DNA of 46,898 bases from an uncultured Candidatus Saccharibacteria bacterium (GCA_947302125.1 CAMYUL010000006.1:1-46898), one strand, 5' to 3'. Numbered from the stretch's first letter, positions 14,257 through 22,957 are shown. Notes: generated by a model from the letters alone, not told the origin. Numbers and translations are program-made.

Positions 14257-15592
14257 GGCTGGCCGTGTCACGCCGCAAGATTTAAACGCCGAGAAATCTT
14301 TGCTCGGTGCGATTTTGCTTTCCGATACTTCTTTCCCAGATGTTTTAGAACGCGTCAAGCCAGAAGACTTTTACGACGAAAACCATCGCAAAATTTACGA
14401 AGGTATGGTTTCTCTCTATAATTCCCATCGCCCGATTGACCTTCTTACCCTTACATCCGAATTAAGAAGCACCAAGAATCTGAAGACTATCGGTGGCGCC
14501 GCTTTCTTGACCGAGCTTACCAATTTTGTCCCTACTGCCGCCCATGCTACCGCCTATGCCGACATCGTTTCTGAGTGCGCCGTTCGCCGTCGTCTTATCA
14601 AGGCCGGTACTAAGATCGTAGAAAGCGCTTACGACGGCAGCACCTCTGTCGGAGAACTCCTCGGTGGCGCCGAGAAAGACCTTTTCCAAGTTTCAGACGA
14701 TACCGTCAAGTCCGATTACGCCGCTCTAGAAGATCTTCTCGTCGACGCTTACGATCGTATTGAGAATCTTCACAAGAACAAAGGTGCTCTGCGTGGCCTC
14801 AAAACCGGTTTTAAGGACCTCGACAACAAAACTGCCGGTCTCCAAAAAGGCGATCTTATTATCATCGGCGCCCGCCCAGCTATGGGTAAAACTACCTTTG
14901 CTCAAAATATTGCTTATAATGTCGCTACTATTAATAAGAGTGGCGTACTTTTCTTCTCAATGGAGATGGCCCAAAACGAAATCGTCGACCGTATGATTTC
15001 CGATGTTTCAGGTATTAACAACTGGAACCTTCGCACTGGCAACCTTTCCGACGAAGATTTTGCTAAGGTTGGTGATGCTCTCGGGGAAATGGGTGAAGCC
15101 CCAATTTACATTGACGACACCTCTTCAATGACCGTTCTAGAGCTTAGAAACAAAGCTCGCCGCGCCAAGCACGATCATGACATTGGACTCATCATCGTTG
15201 ACTATTTGCAGCTGATTCAAGGCTCAGATCGTTACGCTGGCAACCGCGTCCAAGAGGTTACCGAAATCTCCCGCGGACTCAAGCAACTCGCGCGCGAGCT
15301 AGAAGTTCCAGTTATTGCGCTTGCGCAGCTTTCCCGTTCTGTAACTGGCCGCGATGATCCACGCCCAGTTCTCTCCGATCTACGCGAGTCCGGTTCTATC
15401 GAGCAAGACGCCGACCTTGTTATGATGCTTCACCGTCCTGACTACTACCATGCTAATGAGGAAGGTTATGAAGAAACTCACATTACCGAGCTCCTCATCC
15501 AGAAACACCGCCACGGCGGCATCGGCAAGATTGATCTCTATTTCCATCCAGAGCTTCTCCGCTTTATGTCGCTAGACAAAACTCACGAGTAG
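14240..15592 (+). CDS. dnaB: Replicative DNA helicase DnaB
   Basis: DnaB is the hexameric helicase that unwinds DNA at the replication fork and recruits primase and the clamp loader. The 450-aa protein has the N-terminal domain (TPQDLNAEKSLLGAILLSD at about 11-29) and the RecA-like C-terminal domain with Walker A GARPAMGKTT (about 210-219), FSMEM, IIVDYLQLIQ (Walker B), QLSRSV and the arginine-finger region LRESGSIEQDADLVMML. The length is normal and no intein is present. It overlaps dnaX by 17 nt with a GGAGG ribosome binding site inside dnaX, so the clamp-loader and helicase subunits are translated from one message. Confidence 0.98.
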   Translation: MESHSKAGRVTPQDLNAEKSLLGAILLSDTSFPDVLERVKPEDFYDENHRKIYEGMVSLYNSHRPIDLLTLTSELRSTKNLKTIGGAAFLTELTNFVPTAAHATAYADIVSECAVRRRLIKAGTKIVESAYDGSTSVGELLGGAEKDLFQVSDDTVKSDYAALEDLLVDAYDRIENLHKNKGALRGLKTGFKDLDNKTAGLQKGDLIIIGARPAMGKTTFAQNIAYNVATINKSGVLFFSMEMAQNEIVDRMISDVSGINNWNLRTGNLSDEDFAKVGDALGEMGEAPIYIDDTSSMTVLELRNKARRAKHDHDIGLIIVDYLQLIQGSDRYAGNRVQEVTEISRGLKQLARELEVPVIALAQLSRSVTGRDDPRPVLSDLRESGSIEQDADLVMMLHRPDYYHANEEGYEETHITELLIQKHRHGGIGKIDLYFHPELLRFMSLDKTHE

Positions 15593-15596
15593 ATGC

Positions 15597-15602
15597 TATA
15601 AT
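15597..15602 (+). promoter_or_regulatory. Extended -10 promoter, leaderless GTG gene
   Basis: ATGCTATAAT ends 6 nt before a GTG start codon. The box begins 4 nt after the dnaB stop. Confidence 0.7.
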
Positions 15603-15608
15603 GGTTAT

Positions 15609-17057
15609 GTGAGAAAAATTACTATCTCGAAACTTTTTCTATACCGTCATCGCTACGGTATTGGCTATACCTTGTTATTTTTGACATTCCTGGGTCTTAT
15701 TTTCTTGATTCCAATCCTTAGCCCGGGTGGTCTATCCGAGGTAGAAATGAGCTCTACCGTCACTTCTAATAATGTCTCTATAGATTCAGTCATGCATGGC
15801 AACATCGTAGATCTCCCTTATCATTTACTGCAAAAGCTATCAATTGACTTCTTTGGCCTCAACGCCTACGCTATCAAGCTCCCTAGCATCATCTTCGGTT
15901 TCTTCCTGGGCTTCCTCTTTATTCTCCTCCTAAACCGCTGGTTCAAGAATAACGTTGCAATTATTACTTCCATTCTGGCCGTCTTATCCGCGCCGTTCCT
16001 GTATCTTACCGGCTCCGGCACACCTCTAATTATGTTGGTTTTCTGGCCAACCCTACTACTCTGGCTCGGTTCCAAGATCAATGGCAAAGCCCTAAGAAAG
16101 ACCTTCTACGCCTTTATCTTTGCGATTTGTATGTTGCTGTCCCTGTTTACTCCTTACCTTATTTACTTCGCGATTTTTATCGTCGCCTACGCACTTATGC
16201 ATCCACACCTACGTTTTATGATCAAATCCTTGCCTAAGGTACCATTTATCATTTTTACCCTAGCCATCTTAGGCTACATCGGCATAGTTGGCTTTGAGAT
16301 GATTAAGTATCCTGAGACCATGCGCGCGATCTTCTTCATGGACAACTTCTCATGGGAAGCATATTTAGAGAACATCAAGAATGGATTCTTGCCATTCTTC
16401 TCTTGGGGTGGCAACGTCGGATCCATCTTCTTATCACCTATGATTGGCCTAGCCTCTCTTGCCCTAGCAATTACTGGTCTTATTTCAACCACGCACGGCT
16501 TCTTTGCCTCCAGAAATTCTATCGCCTCAATCTTTATTGTCTTCACTGTTATTATCACCGGTTTTCGTCCAGATTGTGCGGTACTTATTATCTTGCCTTT
16601 TGCCATTCTGTCCGCCCATGGCATCCGTTATATCCTAGAAAAATGGTATGGCCTCTTTCCAGAGAACCCTTACGCTCGCGTTTTCGGGCTTATTCCGATT
16701 TCCATCTTCCTTAGCATCATGATCTTTTCCAGTCTCAACCATTACGTATTTGGTTACCGCTACAACCCTATTGTCGCTAGAGAATTCGAGAATGACCTTG
16801 CTCTCATTTACGAAAAAGTCGAGCCAGACACTACCATCCTCATTCCAGCTGGCACCTTAAACTACGACTTCTACAAGATTCTCGAAGAAAAAGGCCTTTA
16901 CAAGGTTACATCTAATACTCCTTCTACCAATGACAAAGAGAACATCAAGCATCTGGCCACCCTCGGCAAATGGCCTGCCAAGCTCCCATATGATCTTCAC
17001 CGCATAATCACCTCGCCAAAATCAGTAAATTCTGATAGAATATACTTATACGAATAA
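15609..17057 (+). CDS. GT39/ArnT-like membrane glycosyltransferase
   Basis: This 482-aa polytopic protein has around ten hydrophobic segments beginning at residue 20. The first extracytoplasmic loop carries an acidic motif (SPGGLSEVEMSS, about 38-49), followed by DLPYHLLQKLSIDFFGLNAYAIKLPSIIFG. This layout is typical of GT-C enzymes of the GT39/PMT and ArnT group, which transfer sugars from polyprenyl-phosphate donors to proteins or lipids outside the membrane. A soluble C-terminal part of about 100 residues follows the last segment. The GTG at 15609 was chosen because the -10 box ends 6 nt before it and the reading frame begins with a basic, then hydrophobic N-terminus. Donor and acceptor are unknown. 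Surface-protein or envelope glycosylation is inferred. Confidence 0.75.
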   Translation: MRKITISKLFLYRHRYGIGYTLLFLTFLGLIFLIPILSPGGLSEVEMSSTVTSNNVSIDSVMHGNIVDLPYHLLQKLSIDFFGLNAYAIKLPSIIFGFFLGFLFILLLNRWFKNNVAIITSILAVLSAPFLYLTGSGTPLIMLVFWPTLLLWLGSKINGKALRKTFYAFIFAICMLLSLFTPYLIYFAIFIVAYALMHPHLRFMIKSLPKVPFIIFTLAILGYIGIVGFEMIKYPETMRAIFFMDNFSWEAYLENIKNGFLPFFSWGGNVGSIFLSPMIGLASLALAITGLISTTHGFFASRNSIASIFIVFTVIITGFRPDCAVLIILPFAILSAHGIRYILEKWYGLFPENPYARVFGLIPISIFLSIMIFSSLNHYVFGYRYNPIVAREFENDLALIYEKVEPDTTILIPAGTLNYDFYKILEEKGLYKVTSNTPSTNDKENIKHLATLGKWPAKLPYDLHRIITSPKSVNSDRIYLYE

Positions 17058-17073
17058 TTATTAGGAGAGTATT

Positions 17074-17370
17074 ATGGGTCAGACAATGGACCAAATGAAA
17101 ATGTTGAACCAGCTTAGAAAAGCTCAAAAAGAACTTAAGAATGAAATCGTAGAAGTTGAAGCCGGCGACGGCGCAGTTGTTGTTCAGATCAACGGCGAAC
17201 TCAAGGTCAAGAAAGTCACCATCGACCCAGAGAAAGTCGATCTTGACGACATCCACGAGCTTGAGCGCTGGATCGAGAATTGTTTCCGCGACGGCTACGC
17301 CAAGGCTCAGGAAATCGCTACCGACAAGATGAAGCCACTCATGGGCGCTCTTGGCAACTTAGGAATGTAA
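17074..17370 (+). CDS. YbaB/EbfC family nucleoid-associated protein
   Basis: This small DNA-binding protein of the YbaB/EbfC family is a dimeric tweezer-like nucleoid protein usually encoded between dnaX and recR. The 98-aa length is normal. N-terminal helix MDQMKMLNQLRKAQKELKNEI is followed by VEVEAGDGAVVVQINGELKVKKVTIDPE, the family core, and a C-terminal helix. The ribosome binding site AGGAGAG lies a few nt upstream of the ATG. Its stop overlaps the recR start (TAATG). Finding it beside recR, downstream of dnaX-dnaB, preserves the widespread dnaX-ybaB-recR order with dnaB and a glycosyltransferase inserted. Confidence 0.93.
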   Translation: MGQTMDQMKMLNQLRKAQKELKNEIVEVEAGDGAVVVQINGELKVKKVTIDPEKVDLDDIHELERWIENCFRDGYAKAQEIATDKMKPLMGALGNLGM

Positions 17371-17975
17371 TGCTCCCTCAGGCTCTTCAAGACGTAATTG
17401 ATGCGCTAGGCGCACTTCCAGGGGCTGGCCCACGCACCGCCGAACGCTATGCCTATTATCTTTTTCGCGCCAACCCGGCCATCTCCGAGGCTATTTCGGA
17501 TTCTTTAAAGAACCTTCATTCCGGGGTTAAATCCTGCCCAGTCACCTTTGCCTTAATTGACGCCGAAGAAGATGTTTCTCCTCTGTATTCTGACGAAGCT
17601 CGCGACAAGTCTACTATTCTAGTGGTTGAGGAACCGCTTGATATCTACGCATTAGAAGCTACCCATGGCTACAAGGGAACTTACCATGTTCTCGGCGGCG
17701 CAATTTCCCCAATTGACGGTATCACCCCTGATCAATTACATATCAAGGAGCTCCTCCTTCGCGTTGACAAAGATGATGTCAAAGAAGTCATTATCGCCAC
17801 TAACCCATCCGTAGAAGGGGAATCAACAGCGCTATTACTTCAAAAAATGCTCTCCGAAAAATTCAAAGACCTAAAAATCACTCGCCTTGCCCGCGGGTTG
17901 CCTCTCGGCGTCGATCTTTCTTATGCTGATCAAATTACATTGTCCGCAGCATTAGAGAACCGCACGAATTTGTAG
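17370..17975 (+). CDS. recR: Recombination protein RecR with degenerate zinc finger
   Basis: RecR acts with RecF/RecO to load RecA onto gapped DNA. The 201-aa protein has the helix-hairpin-helix LGALPGAGPRTAERYAYYL (about 13-31), the Toprim domain with VVEEPLDIYALE (about 85-96) and ATNPSVEGESTA, and the C-terminal RLARGLPLGVDLSYADQITLSAALENR, all diagnostic. The zinc finger that normally carries four Cys (C-x2-C-x8-C-x2-C) keeps only Cys56, in KSCPVTFALIDAEEDVSPLYSDEARD. The site can hardly bind zinc as in the standard fold. The start is the ATG in the TAATG overlap with ybaB. An upstream GTG at 17280 would lie inside ybaB and adds an unrelated arginine-rich stretch. Confidence 0.95.
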   Translation: MLPQALQDVIDALGALPGAGPRTAERYAYYLFRANPAISEAISDSLKNLHSGVKSCPVTFALIDAEEDVSPLYSDEARDKSTILVVEEPLDIYALEATHGYKGTYHVLGGAISPIDGITPDQLHIKELLLRVDKDDVKEVIIATNPSVEGESTALLLQKMLSEKFKDLKITRLARGLPLGVDLSYADQITLSAALENRTNL

Positions 17976-17981
17976 TATAAT
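17976..17981 (+). promoter_or_regulatory. -10 box of rmuC, leaderless geometry
   Basis: TATAAT begins at the base after the recR stop codon and ends 6 nt before the rmuC ATG. Confidence 0.65.
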
Positions 17982-17987
17982 AAGGTT

Positions 17988-19187
17988 ATGGAAATTATTG
18001 CAATCATTTTAGGAGGTATCAATTTAGTATTGCTACTTGTCCTTATTCTGAAAAAACCTAAAAATTCCGGCGAAAACATCGAAAAATTTGCTGAAAGTAT
18101 CGCCGAAAATACCAAGAAGCTCGATGAGCGCATGATTAGAATTGAATCCGAGGTGGATAAGCTTACTCCGAAGATTAGTTCTGAATTCCGCGACAACCGC
18201 AAGGAGATTTCTGAGAACCTTCAGACTATTCAGAAGACTGTTGACTCTCGTGTCAAGAATCTCCAAGAAGAGAACACGAAGAAGCTCGAGGAGATGCGCG
18301 AGACCGTCGACGAGAAATTAAAGGCTAGTGTCGAGAAACGTTTCAATGAAAGTTTCAAGACTATTTCCGGCCAGCTCACCCAGGTCTATCAAGGCCTCGG
18401 CGAGATGAAGAGTCTTGCTACCGGCGTTGGCGACCTCAAGAAGGTCATGGAAGGCGTCAAAACTCGCGGTATTTATGGCGAAGTTCAGCTCGGCAGCATT
18501 ATCGAGGATATCTTAAATGCTTCTCAATATGAAGAAAACATCGCTACCAAGAAGAATTCTGCCGACCGCGTAGAGTTTGCTATCAAAATGCCTGGCAAGG
18601 ATGACGAAAGTACTATTTACTTACCAATCGATAGCAAATTCCCAGTAGAGAATTACTCCCGCCTCATTGCCGCCTATGAGACCGGCAATAAGGACGAAAT
18701 CGACAAGTTCTCTAAAGCTCTCGCCGCAGATGTCAAAGAACAGGCCAAGAAAATCTCTACTAAGTATCTCGACCCACCAGCTACTACTGATTTCGGCATT
18801 ATGTTTGTTCCAACCGAATCGCTTTATGCTGAGATTCTTCGCATCCCCGGCCTCTCCGACGAGGTCAGACAGAAGCACCACGTTTCCATCACTAGCCCCT
18901 CCACTTTGCCAGTCGCCCTAAATGGTCTTCTTATGGGCTTCAAATCCGTCGCCATCGAAAAACGCTCCTCTGAGGTCTGGCAAGTTCTTGGCGCCGTCAA
19001 GTCTCAGTTTAGCAAATTCGGCGACCTCCTAGACGCTACCCATAAGAAACTCATCGAATCCGCCAACAAGATCGAATCTGCCGCCACCACCTCTCGCCAG
19101 ATCGAACGTAAATTAAAAGACGTCGAAGCCTTACCAGAGAAGTCATCCACCAAACTCATCGGCAAAATCGACATCAACGACGACTAA
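17988..19187 (+). CDS. rmuC: RmuC family DNA recombination protein
   Basis: RmuC proteins limit recombination-dependent DNA inversions and contain a nuclease-like PD-(D/E)XK core. The biochemical role is poorly defined. The 399-aa protein starts with a membrane helix (residues 2-22, IIAIILGGINLVLLLVLIL), then a long charged coiled coil (about 30-135), then the RmuC core with RGIYGEVQLGSIIEDIL, VEFAIKMPG, YLPIDSKFPVENY and the C-terminal IMFVPTESLYAEIL. The length and order match the family. It starts directly after a -10 box without a ribosome binding site. The gene is followed by a very long hairpin that probably ends its transcript. Confidence 0.93.
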   Translation: MEIIAIILGGINLVLLLVLILKKPKNSGENIEKFAESIAENTKKLDERMIRIESEVDKLTPKISSEFRDNRKEISENLQTIQKTVDSRVKNLQEENTKKLEEMRETVDEKLKASVEKRFNESFKTISGQLTQVYQGLGEMKSLATGVGDLKKVMEGVKTRGIYGEVQLGSIIEDILNASQYEENIATKKNSADRVEFAIKMPGKDDESTIYLPIDSKFPVENYSRLIAAYETGNKDEIDKFSKALAADVKEQAKKISTKYLDPPATTDFGIMFVPTESLYAEILRIPGLSDEVRQKHHVSITSPSTLPVALNGLLMGFKSVAIEKRSSEVWQVLGAVKSQFSKFGDLLDATHKKLIESANKIESAATTSRQIERKLKDVEALPEKSSTKLIGKIDINDD

Positions 19188-19190
19188 CTG

Positions 19191-19313
19191 AATTAGCCGT
19201 TCACATAAAAATGTCAATGCAAGGTGAATTGTCAAAATGACATTTCATTGTCATTTTGACTTCAATTCAGCCTTGATATGCATTGACATTTTCATGATTC
19301 ACGGCTAATTTTT
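19191..19313. repeat. 123-nt imperfect inverted repeat (long hairpin) after rmuC
   Basis: The outer arms AATTAGCCGT...ACGGCTAATT enclose matching segments AAAATGTCAATGCA and TGCATTGACATTTT, GTGAATTG and CAATTCAG, and a perfect 12-bp inner stem GTCAAAATGACA/TGTCATTTTGAC with a 6-nt loop (19231-19260). The arms pair over nearly their whole length with a few bulges. The right arm ends in a T-run, so the element could act as a terminator for rmuC. Its length is more like a foldback element or a double-stranded RNA source. Confidence 0.85.
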
Positions 19314-19358
19314 ACCGTGTGCAAGCGCTAAGTGTTTTCTGAATATCTCTTTTCATGT

Positions 19359-19364
19359 TATAAT
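19359..19364 (+). promoter_or_regulatory. -10 box of the DHH phosphoesterase gene, leaderless geometry
   Basis: ATGTTATAAT ends 6 nt before the ATG at 19371. This argues against the in-frame upstream ATG at 19332, which lies before the promoter. Confidence 0.7.
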
Positions 19365-19370
19365 TATGTC

Positions 19371-20417
19371 ATGTACAACTCATTTTCCGACTTTTTGAAG
19401 AACAAACACAGACTTTGCATCGTCCAAGCCGAGAATCCAGATGGCGACTCTTTAGGTTCCGCTTTGGCGCTCGACTATCTTTTGAAAGATCACGAAATCT
19501 CTCTCTACTGCCCAGTAGAAATCCCTAAATATTTGAGGTACTTCGACGACTGGTCTAGAGTTTCCCTGGAATTTGATTTCAATGCTGACGGGTATATTAT
19601 TGTTGATACTGCCGCAGAAGTATTGCTTTCCAAGCTCTTAGAAGATCCAGCAATCAAGAATCGTCTTTATGTCTCCCCGGTATTTGTTTTAGATCACCAC
19701 GAGACTGAGGATAACCTTAATTTCGCTCATCAAGGCCTAGTGCAGACCCTACCAGCTTGCGCTGACCTTATCTACAAAATTGCCGTCGAGCAAGGACTCT
19801 TGTCAAAAGATTTCGCCAGCCTCTCCGAGGAAGACCAGCTTCGCGAGAAAACCGCTTGCAGATATCTCTATTACGCAATTTTATCAGACACTTTGGGGCT
19901 AGTTTCCGAGTCTACCACCGCCGATACTTTCAAGGTAATTTCCGACCTAGTATCCCGCGGCATCAGTGTGGCTGAACTCGATGAGCATCGCCGCGATTTC
20001 AGCAAAAAAACCCCTCGCATCTTGGACTACAAGGCCGACCTTATTAAGCGCGTAGAATATTACCTAGATGGCACACTTGCTACTGTCCACATCCCTTGGG
20101 ATGATATTCAGGAATACTCCGATGAGTATAACCCGAATGTTCTCATCCTAGAAGAGCTCCGCATGGTAGAAGGTGTCGAGATTGCTATCGCTATCAAGAC
20201 TTACCCAGACGGCAAAGTCACCGGCAAGATCCGCTCCTTCGGCAACAATCCATACTCTGACAAAATCGCCGAATACTTCGGCGGTGGAGGCCATCCTTAT
20301 GCTGCCGGCTTCCGTACTTACGACTTAAGCTACGAAGACACTATTCATGAGATTATTACGGCTATCACTACAATTAAAAAGGAGAACGCCAATGAAACTA
20401 TACAATCGGCTCAGTAA
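19371..20417 (+). CDS. DHH/DHHA1 phosphoesterase (NrnA-like)
   Basis: This 348-aa phosphoesterase of the NrnA type belongs to a family that degrades short oligoribonucleotides (nanoRNA), and in some cases pAp or cyclic dinucleotide products, with Mn2+. Motifs are ENPDGDSLGSALAL (metal-binding Asp24 and Asp26), IIVDTA, DHHETED (the DHH motif) and the DHHA1 nucleotide-binding GGGGHPYAAGF. The start at 19371 is set by the -10 box 6 nt upstream. The upstream in-frame ATG would add 13 residues that are not needed. The end overlaps cysS by 26 nt. The exact substrate cannot be told from sequence. Confidence 0.88.
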   Translation: MYNSFSDFLKNKHRLCIVQAENPDGDSLGSALALDYLLKDHEISLYCPVEIPKYLRYFDDWSRVSLEFDFNADGYIIVDTAAEVLLSKLLEDPAIKNRLYVSPVFVLDHHETEDNLNFAHQGLVQTLPACADLIYKIAVEQGLLSKDFASLSEEDQLREKTACRYLYYAILSDTLGLVSESTTADTFKVISDLVSRGISVAELDEHRRDFSKKTPRILDYKADLIKRVEYYLDGTLATVHIPWDDIQEYSDEYNPNVLILEELRMVEGVEIAIAIKTYPDGKVTGKIRSFGNNPYSDKIAEYFGGGGHPYAAGFRTYDLSYEDTIHEIITAITTIKKENANETIQSAQ

Positions 20418-21735
20418 GCAATTGGAAGAATTTGTCCCTATAAACCCAGATGATGTCAAAATTTACACTTGTGGCCCTACCGTGTATAGCTATGCACATA
20501 TTGGTAATTTCACCTCTTATATCTACTGGGACCTCTTGGTCCGCACCCTTATTCAGAACGGTTATCACGTCAACCGTGTCCTCAATTTGACCGATGTTGG
20601 TCATCTCGCATCCGACGCCGACGACGGCGAGGACAAGCTCGAGAAGGGCGCCAAGAGAGAAGGGAAAACCGTCTGGGAAATTGCCGACAAGTACATCGAG
20701 GCTTACATGAAAGATTTTCGCGCGCTCAATCTCTTTCCGCCAACTACTATTGCCAGAGCGACAGATTATATTGAGCAAGACATGAAAGTAGTCGACACCT
20801 TAACGGAAAAAGGCTATACTTATGAGACCTCCGATGGTATCTATTTTGATACTAGTAAGTTCAAAAACTATGCCGATTTCGCTAAGCTAAACCTCGATCA
20901 AATGCGTGCCGGCGCTAGAGTTAAATTCAACGATGAAAAGAAAAATGTCTCTGACTTCGCAGTTTGGAAATTCATCAAAGATGGCGAAGATCACGCTATG
21001 CGCTGGGACTACCTCGGCCGTCCAGGCTATCCAGGCTGGCATCTGGAGTGCTCCACCATTATCCACTCTCTACTTGGCGAACCAATTGATATCCATACTG
21101 GTGGCATTGACCACATCCCAGTTCATCACACTAACGAAATCGCTCAATCCGAAGCTGCTTTTGACAAGAAACTCGCAAATTACTGGTTACACGCCAATTT
21201 CCTCACCATCGAAGGCGAGAAAATCTCTAAATCCCTCGGCAATACTTACACCTTGTCAGACCTAGCAGAAAAAGGCTTCTCACCTCTAGACTTCAAACTC
21301 TGGATTTTACAAGGCCACTATCGCGGAGAAAGGAACTTTAGTTTCGACGACCTTGCCGCTGCCAGAACTCGCAGACTTGGTTGGAGAAACCGTATCGCCA
21401 CCTGTTATCAAACCGAAGTAGAATCTACTTTTGATAAAGAAAAAGCCTTAGAGTTAGTCTCAAACGACCTTAATTCTTCCGAAGTTCTTGCCTACATCGA
21501 TAACTCCAAGCTAAACTTAGAGGATTGGGACTTCATCGATCGCCTACTTGGCCTCAATCTAGTCTACACTACTCCAGAAATTCCAGAAAGCTTGCAACGG
21601 GAAATTTATCTCCGCGAACAAGCCAGAAAAGAAAAAGATTTCAAGAAAGCCGACGAATACCGCGACCACTTTACAGAGAATAATATTACCGTCTTAGATA
21701 CTGCTAACGGCCCAATCTGGCAATACTTGTCCTAA
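20392..21735 (+). CDS. cysS: Cysteinyl-tRNA synthetase
   Basis: CysS charges tRNA-Cys with cysteine. The 447-aa class I synthetase has the zinc ligand Cys27 in YTCGPTVY, the HIGH-like HIGN (36-39), GWHLECSTI with a further zinc Cys, the HHTNE zinc-ligand region and the KMSKS-type loop KISKSLGN. The length is near the family norm. The ATG at 20392, preceded by AAAAAGGAG, was preferred over an in-frame start at 20347, which lies inside the phosphoesterase gene and adds a basic extension. The two genes overlap by 26 nt and should be co-transcribed. The 3' end overlaps the convergent tmk by 4 nt. Confidence 0.97.
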   Translation: MKLYNRLSKQLEEFVPINPDDVKIYTCGPTVYSYAHIGNFTSYIYWDLLVRTLIQNGYHVNRVLNLTDVGHLASDADDGEDKLEKGAKREGKTVWEIADKYIEAYMKDFRALNLFPPTTIARATDYIEQDMKVVDTLTEKGYTYETSDGIYFDTSKFKNYADFAKLNLDQMRAGARVKFNDEKKNVSDFAVWKFIKDGEDHAMRWDYLGRPGYPGWHLECSTIIHSLLGEPIDIHTGGIDHIPVHHTNEIAQSEAAFDKKLANYWLHANFLTIEGEKISKSLGNTYTLSDLAEKGFSPLDFKLWILQGHYRGERNFSFDDLAAARTRRLGWRNRIATCYQTEVESTFDKEKALELVSNDLNSSEVLAYIDNSKLNLEDWDFIDRLLGLNLVYTTPEIPESLQREIYLREQARKEKDFKKADEYRDHFTENNITVLDTANGPIWQYLS

Positions 21736-22361
21736 AGTTCAAACAACTTTAGTAGGTCCTTGTGGATCTCTTCAATTGACCCCTCGGCTGACAAAGTCGG
21801 CAAGTTGAAATCCTTGATGATACGTAGATACCCAGCGTTTAATTTCTCCTGAAAGCTCATCCCTTTAGACTTCCAGACCTCATCTTTTCTGTCCCAATCA
21901 CTAGAATTTGGCTGTACACCTAGGCGTTTTGCCTGCGTTTCTGGAGAAATCGTAAAAACCACAATCTTATCTGGATGGAAATATTTTTCTGGCATCACCG
22001 CCTTATGCACCTTAGTAATCAAATTTCTAGAGACTCCACCTCCGTAGCCTTCATAAATCAATGTAGAATACCAGTTGCGCGTCGTAATCACCACATCGCC
22101 ATTTAATAATGCCGGCTCCGCGATCTTACGCCACTGCTCGTAACGATTAATTAGATAGAGCATAACCCTAGTACGATGATCAATATCCTGCTTCGAACCG
22201 TAATTTAGCTTAGAAATAGCCGAGACAAACGGGTCATTAGACCCCGTTCCGCTCTCGGAATAAGTCACCACCTTCTTACCTTGTTTTTCCAGATATTCCA
22301 CCAGCAATTTTGCCTGCGTATCTTTGCCGGTAGCATCCTGGCCTTCAATTACAATGTGCAT
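21732..22361 (-). CDS. tmk: Thymidylate kinase (dTMP kinase)
   Basis: Tmk phosphorylates dTMP to dTDP, which completes thymidine salvage together with the overlapping tdk. The 209-aa protein has the P-loop EGQDATGKDTQ (about 6-16), a conserved Arg in ISPETQAKRL, and the LID-region QPNSSDWDRKDE. The usual DRY motif reads TRNWYST here, an unusual variation at a dTMP-contacting position. The start overlaps the tdk stop by 1 nt (TAATG), so translation is probably coupled. A deoxynucleoside kinase with a related fold is a less likely alternative. Confidence 0.87.
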   Translation of the reverse strand: MHIVIEGQDATGKDTQAKLLVEYLEKQGKKVVTYSESGTGSNDPFVSAISKLNYGSKQDIDHRTRVMLYLINRYEQWRKIAEPALLNGDVVITTRNWYSTLIYEGYGGGVSRNLITKVHKAVMPEKYFHPDKIVVFTISPETQAKRLGVQPNSSDWDRKDEVWKSKGMSFQEKLNAGYLRIIKDFNLPTLSAEGSIEEIHKDLLKLFEL

Positions 22362-22951
22362 TATTTTGTCCTTTCTATCATCTTAAAATAACAATCCGAG
22401 CAAAACGCCTTATATTCCACGTTCGACTTATCACCGTCAATCACCACATCTTTACCTTCAGTCATAAACTCGCCATTTACAAACCGCAAATTCCTAGTCG
22501 CCTTCTTCCCACAATCACAGACCATTTTCAACTCTTCGATCACGTGCGCAATTTGGAGTAACCTTGTTGCGCCTTCAAATCCGCTATCGTTTTGCTTAAA
22601 ATTAAGCCTCAGGCCATAACAAAGCACCGGAATATCCAGCTTAGATGCCACCATTGCTAACTGATCAGCTTGCTCTGGAGTTAAGAACTGCGCCTCGTCA
22701 ACTAAAACACAATTTACATCACTATACTTATCGGAAATTTTCTGAAACAGGTCTTCTTTTTTAGAAAAAACAAAGTCCGTATCCCTAGATAGGCCAATCC
22801 TAGACAGTAATTTTTTGTCATTTTTTGTATCAATGGCTGGTTTAATCACGCAGACCTTCTGTCCACGTTCTTCATAGTTAAACGCCACAACAAGCAGCTG
22901 TGCTGTTTTGCCACACCCCATTGCTCCATATCTGAAATAGAGTTTAGACAT
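22361..22951 (-). CDS. tdk: Thymidine kinase (type II)
   Basis: Tdk phosphorylates thymidine (and deoxyuridine) to dTMP with ATP. The 196-aa protein has the P-loop GAMGCGKT (9-16), VDEAQFL with the catalytic Glu region, the LRLNFKQ loop and the structural zinc site with two Cys pairs (CDCG and CSDC), all as in type II thymidine kinases. It starts 6 nt after a -10 box without a ribosome binding site and overlaps tmk by 1 nt. With tmk and the upstream ung, it forms a leftward thymidylate/uracil cluster. Confidence 0.96.
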   Translation of the reverse strand: MSKLYFRYGAMGCGKTAQLLVVAFNYEERGQKVCVIKPAIDTKNDKKLLSRIGLSRDTDFVFSKKEDLFQKISDKYSDVNCVLVDEAQFLTPEQADQLAMVASKLDIPVLCYGLRLNFKQNDSGFEGATRLLQIAHVIEELKMVCDCGKKATRNLRFVNGEFMTEGKDVVIDGDKSNVEYKAFCSDCYFKMIERTK

Positions 22952-22957
22952 ACTTAG

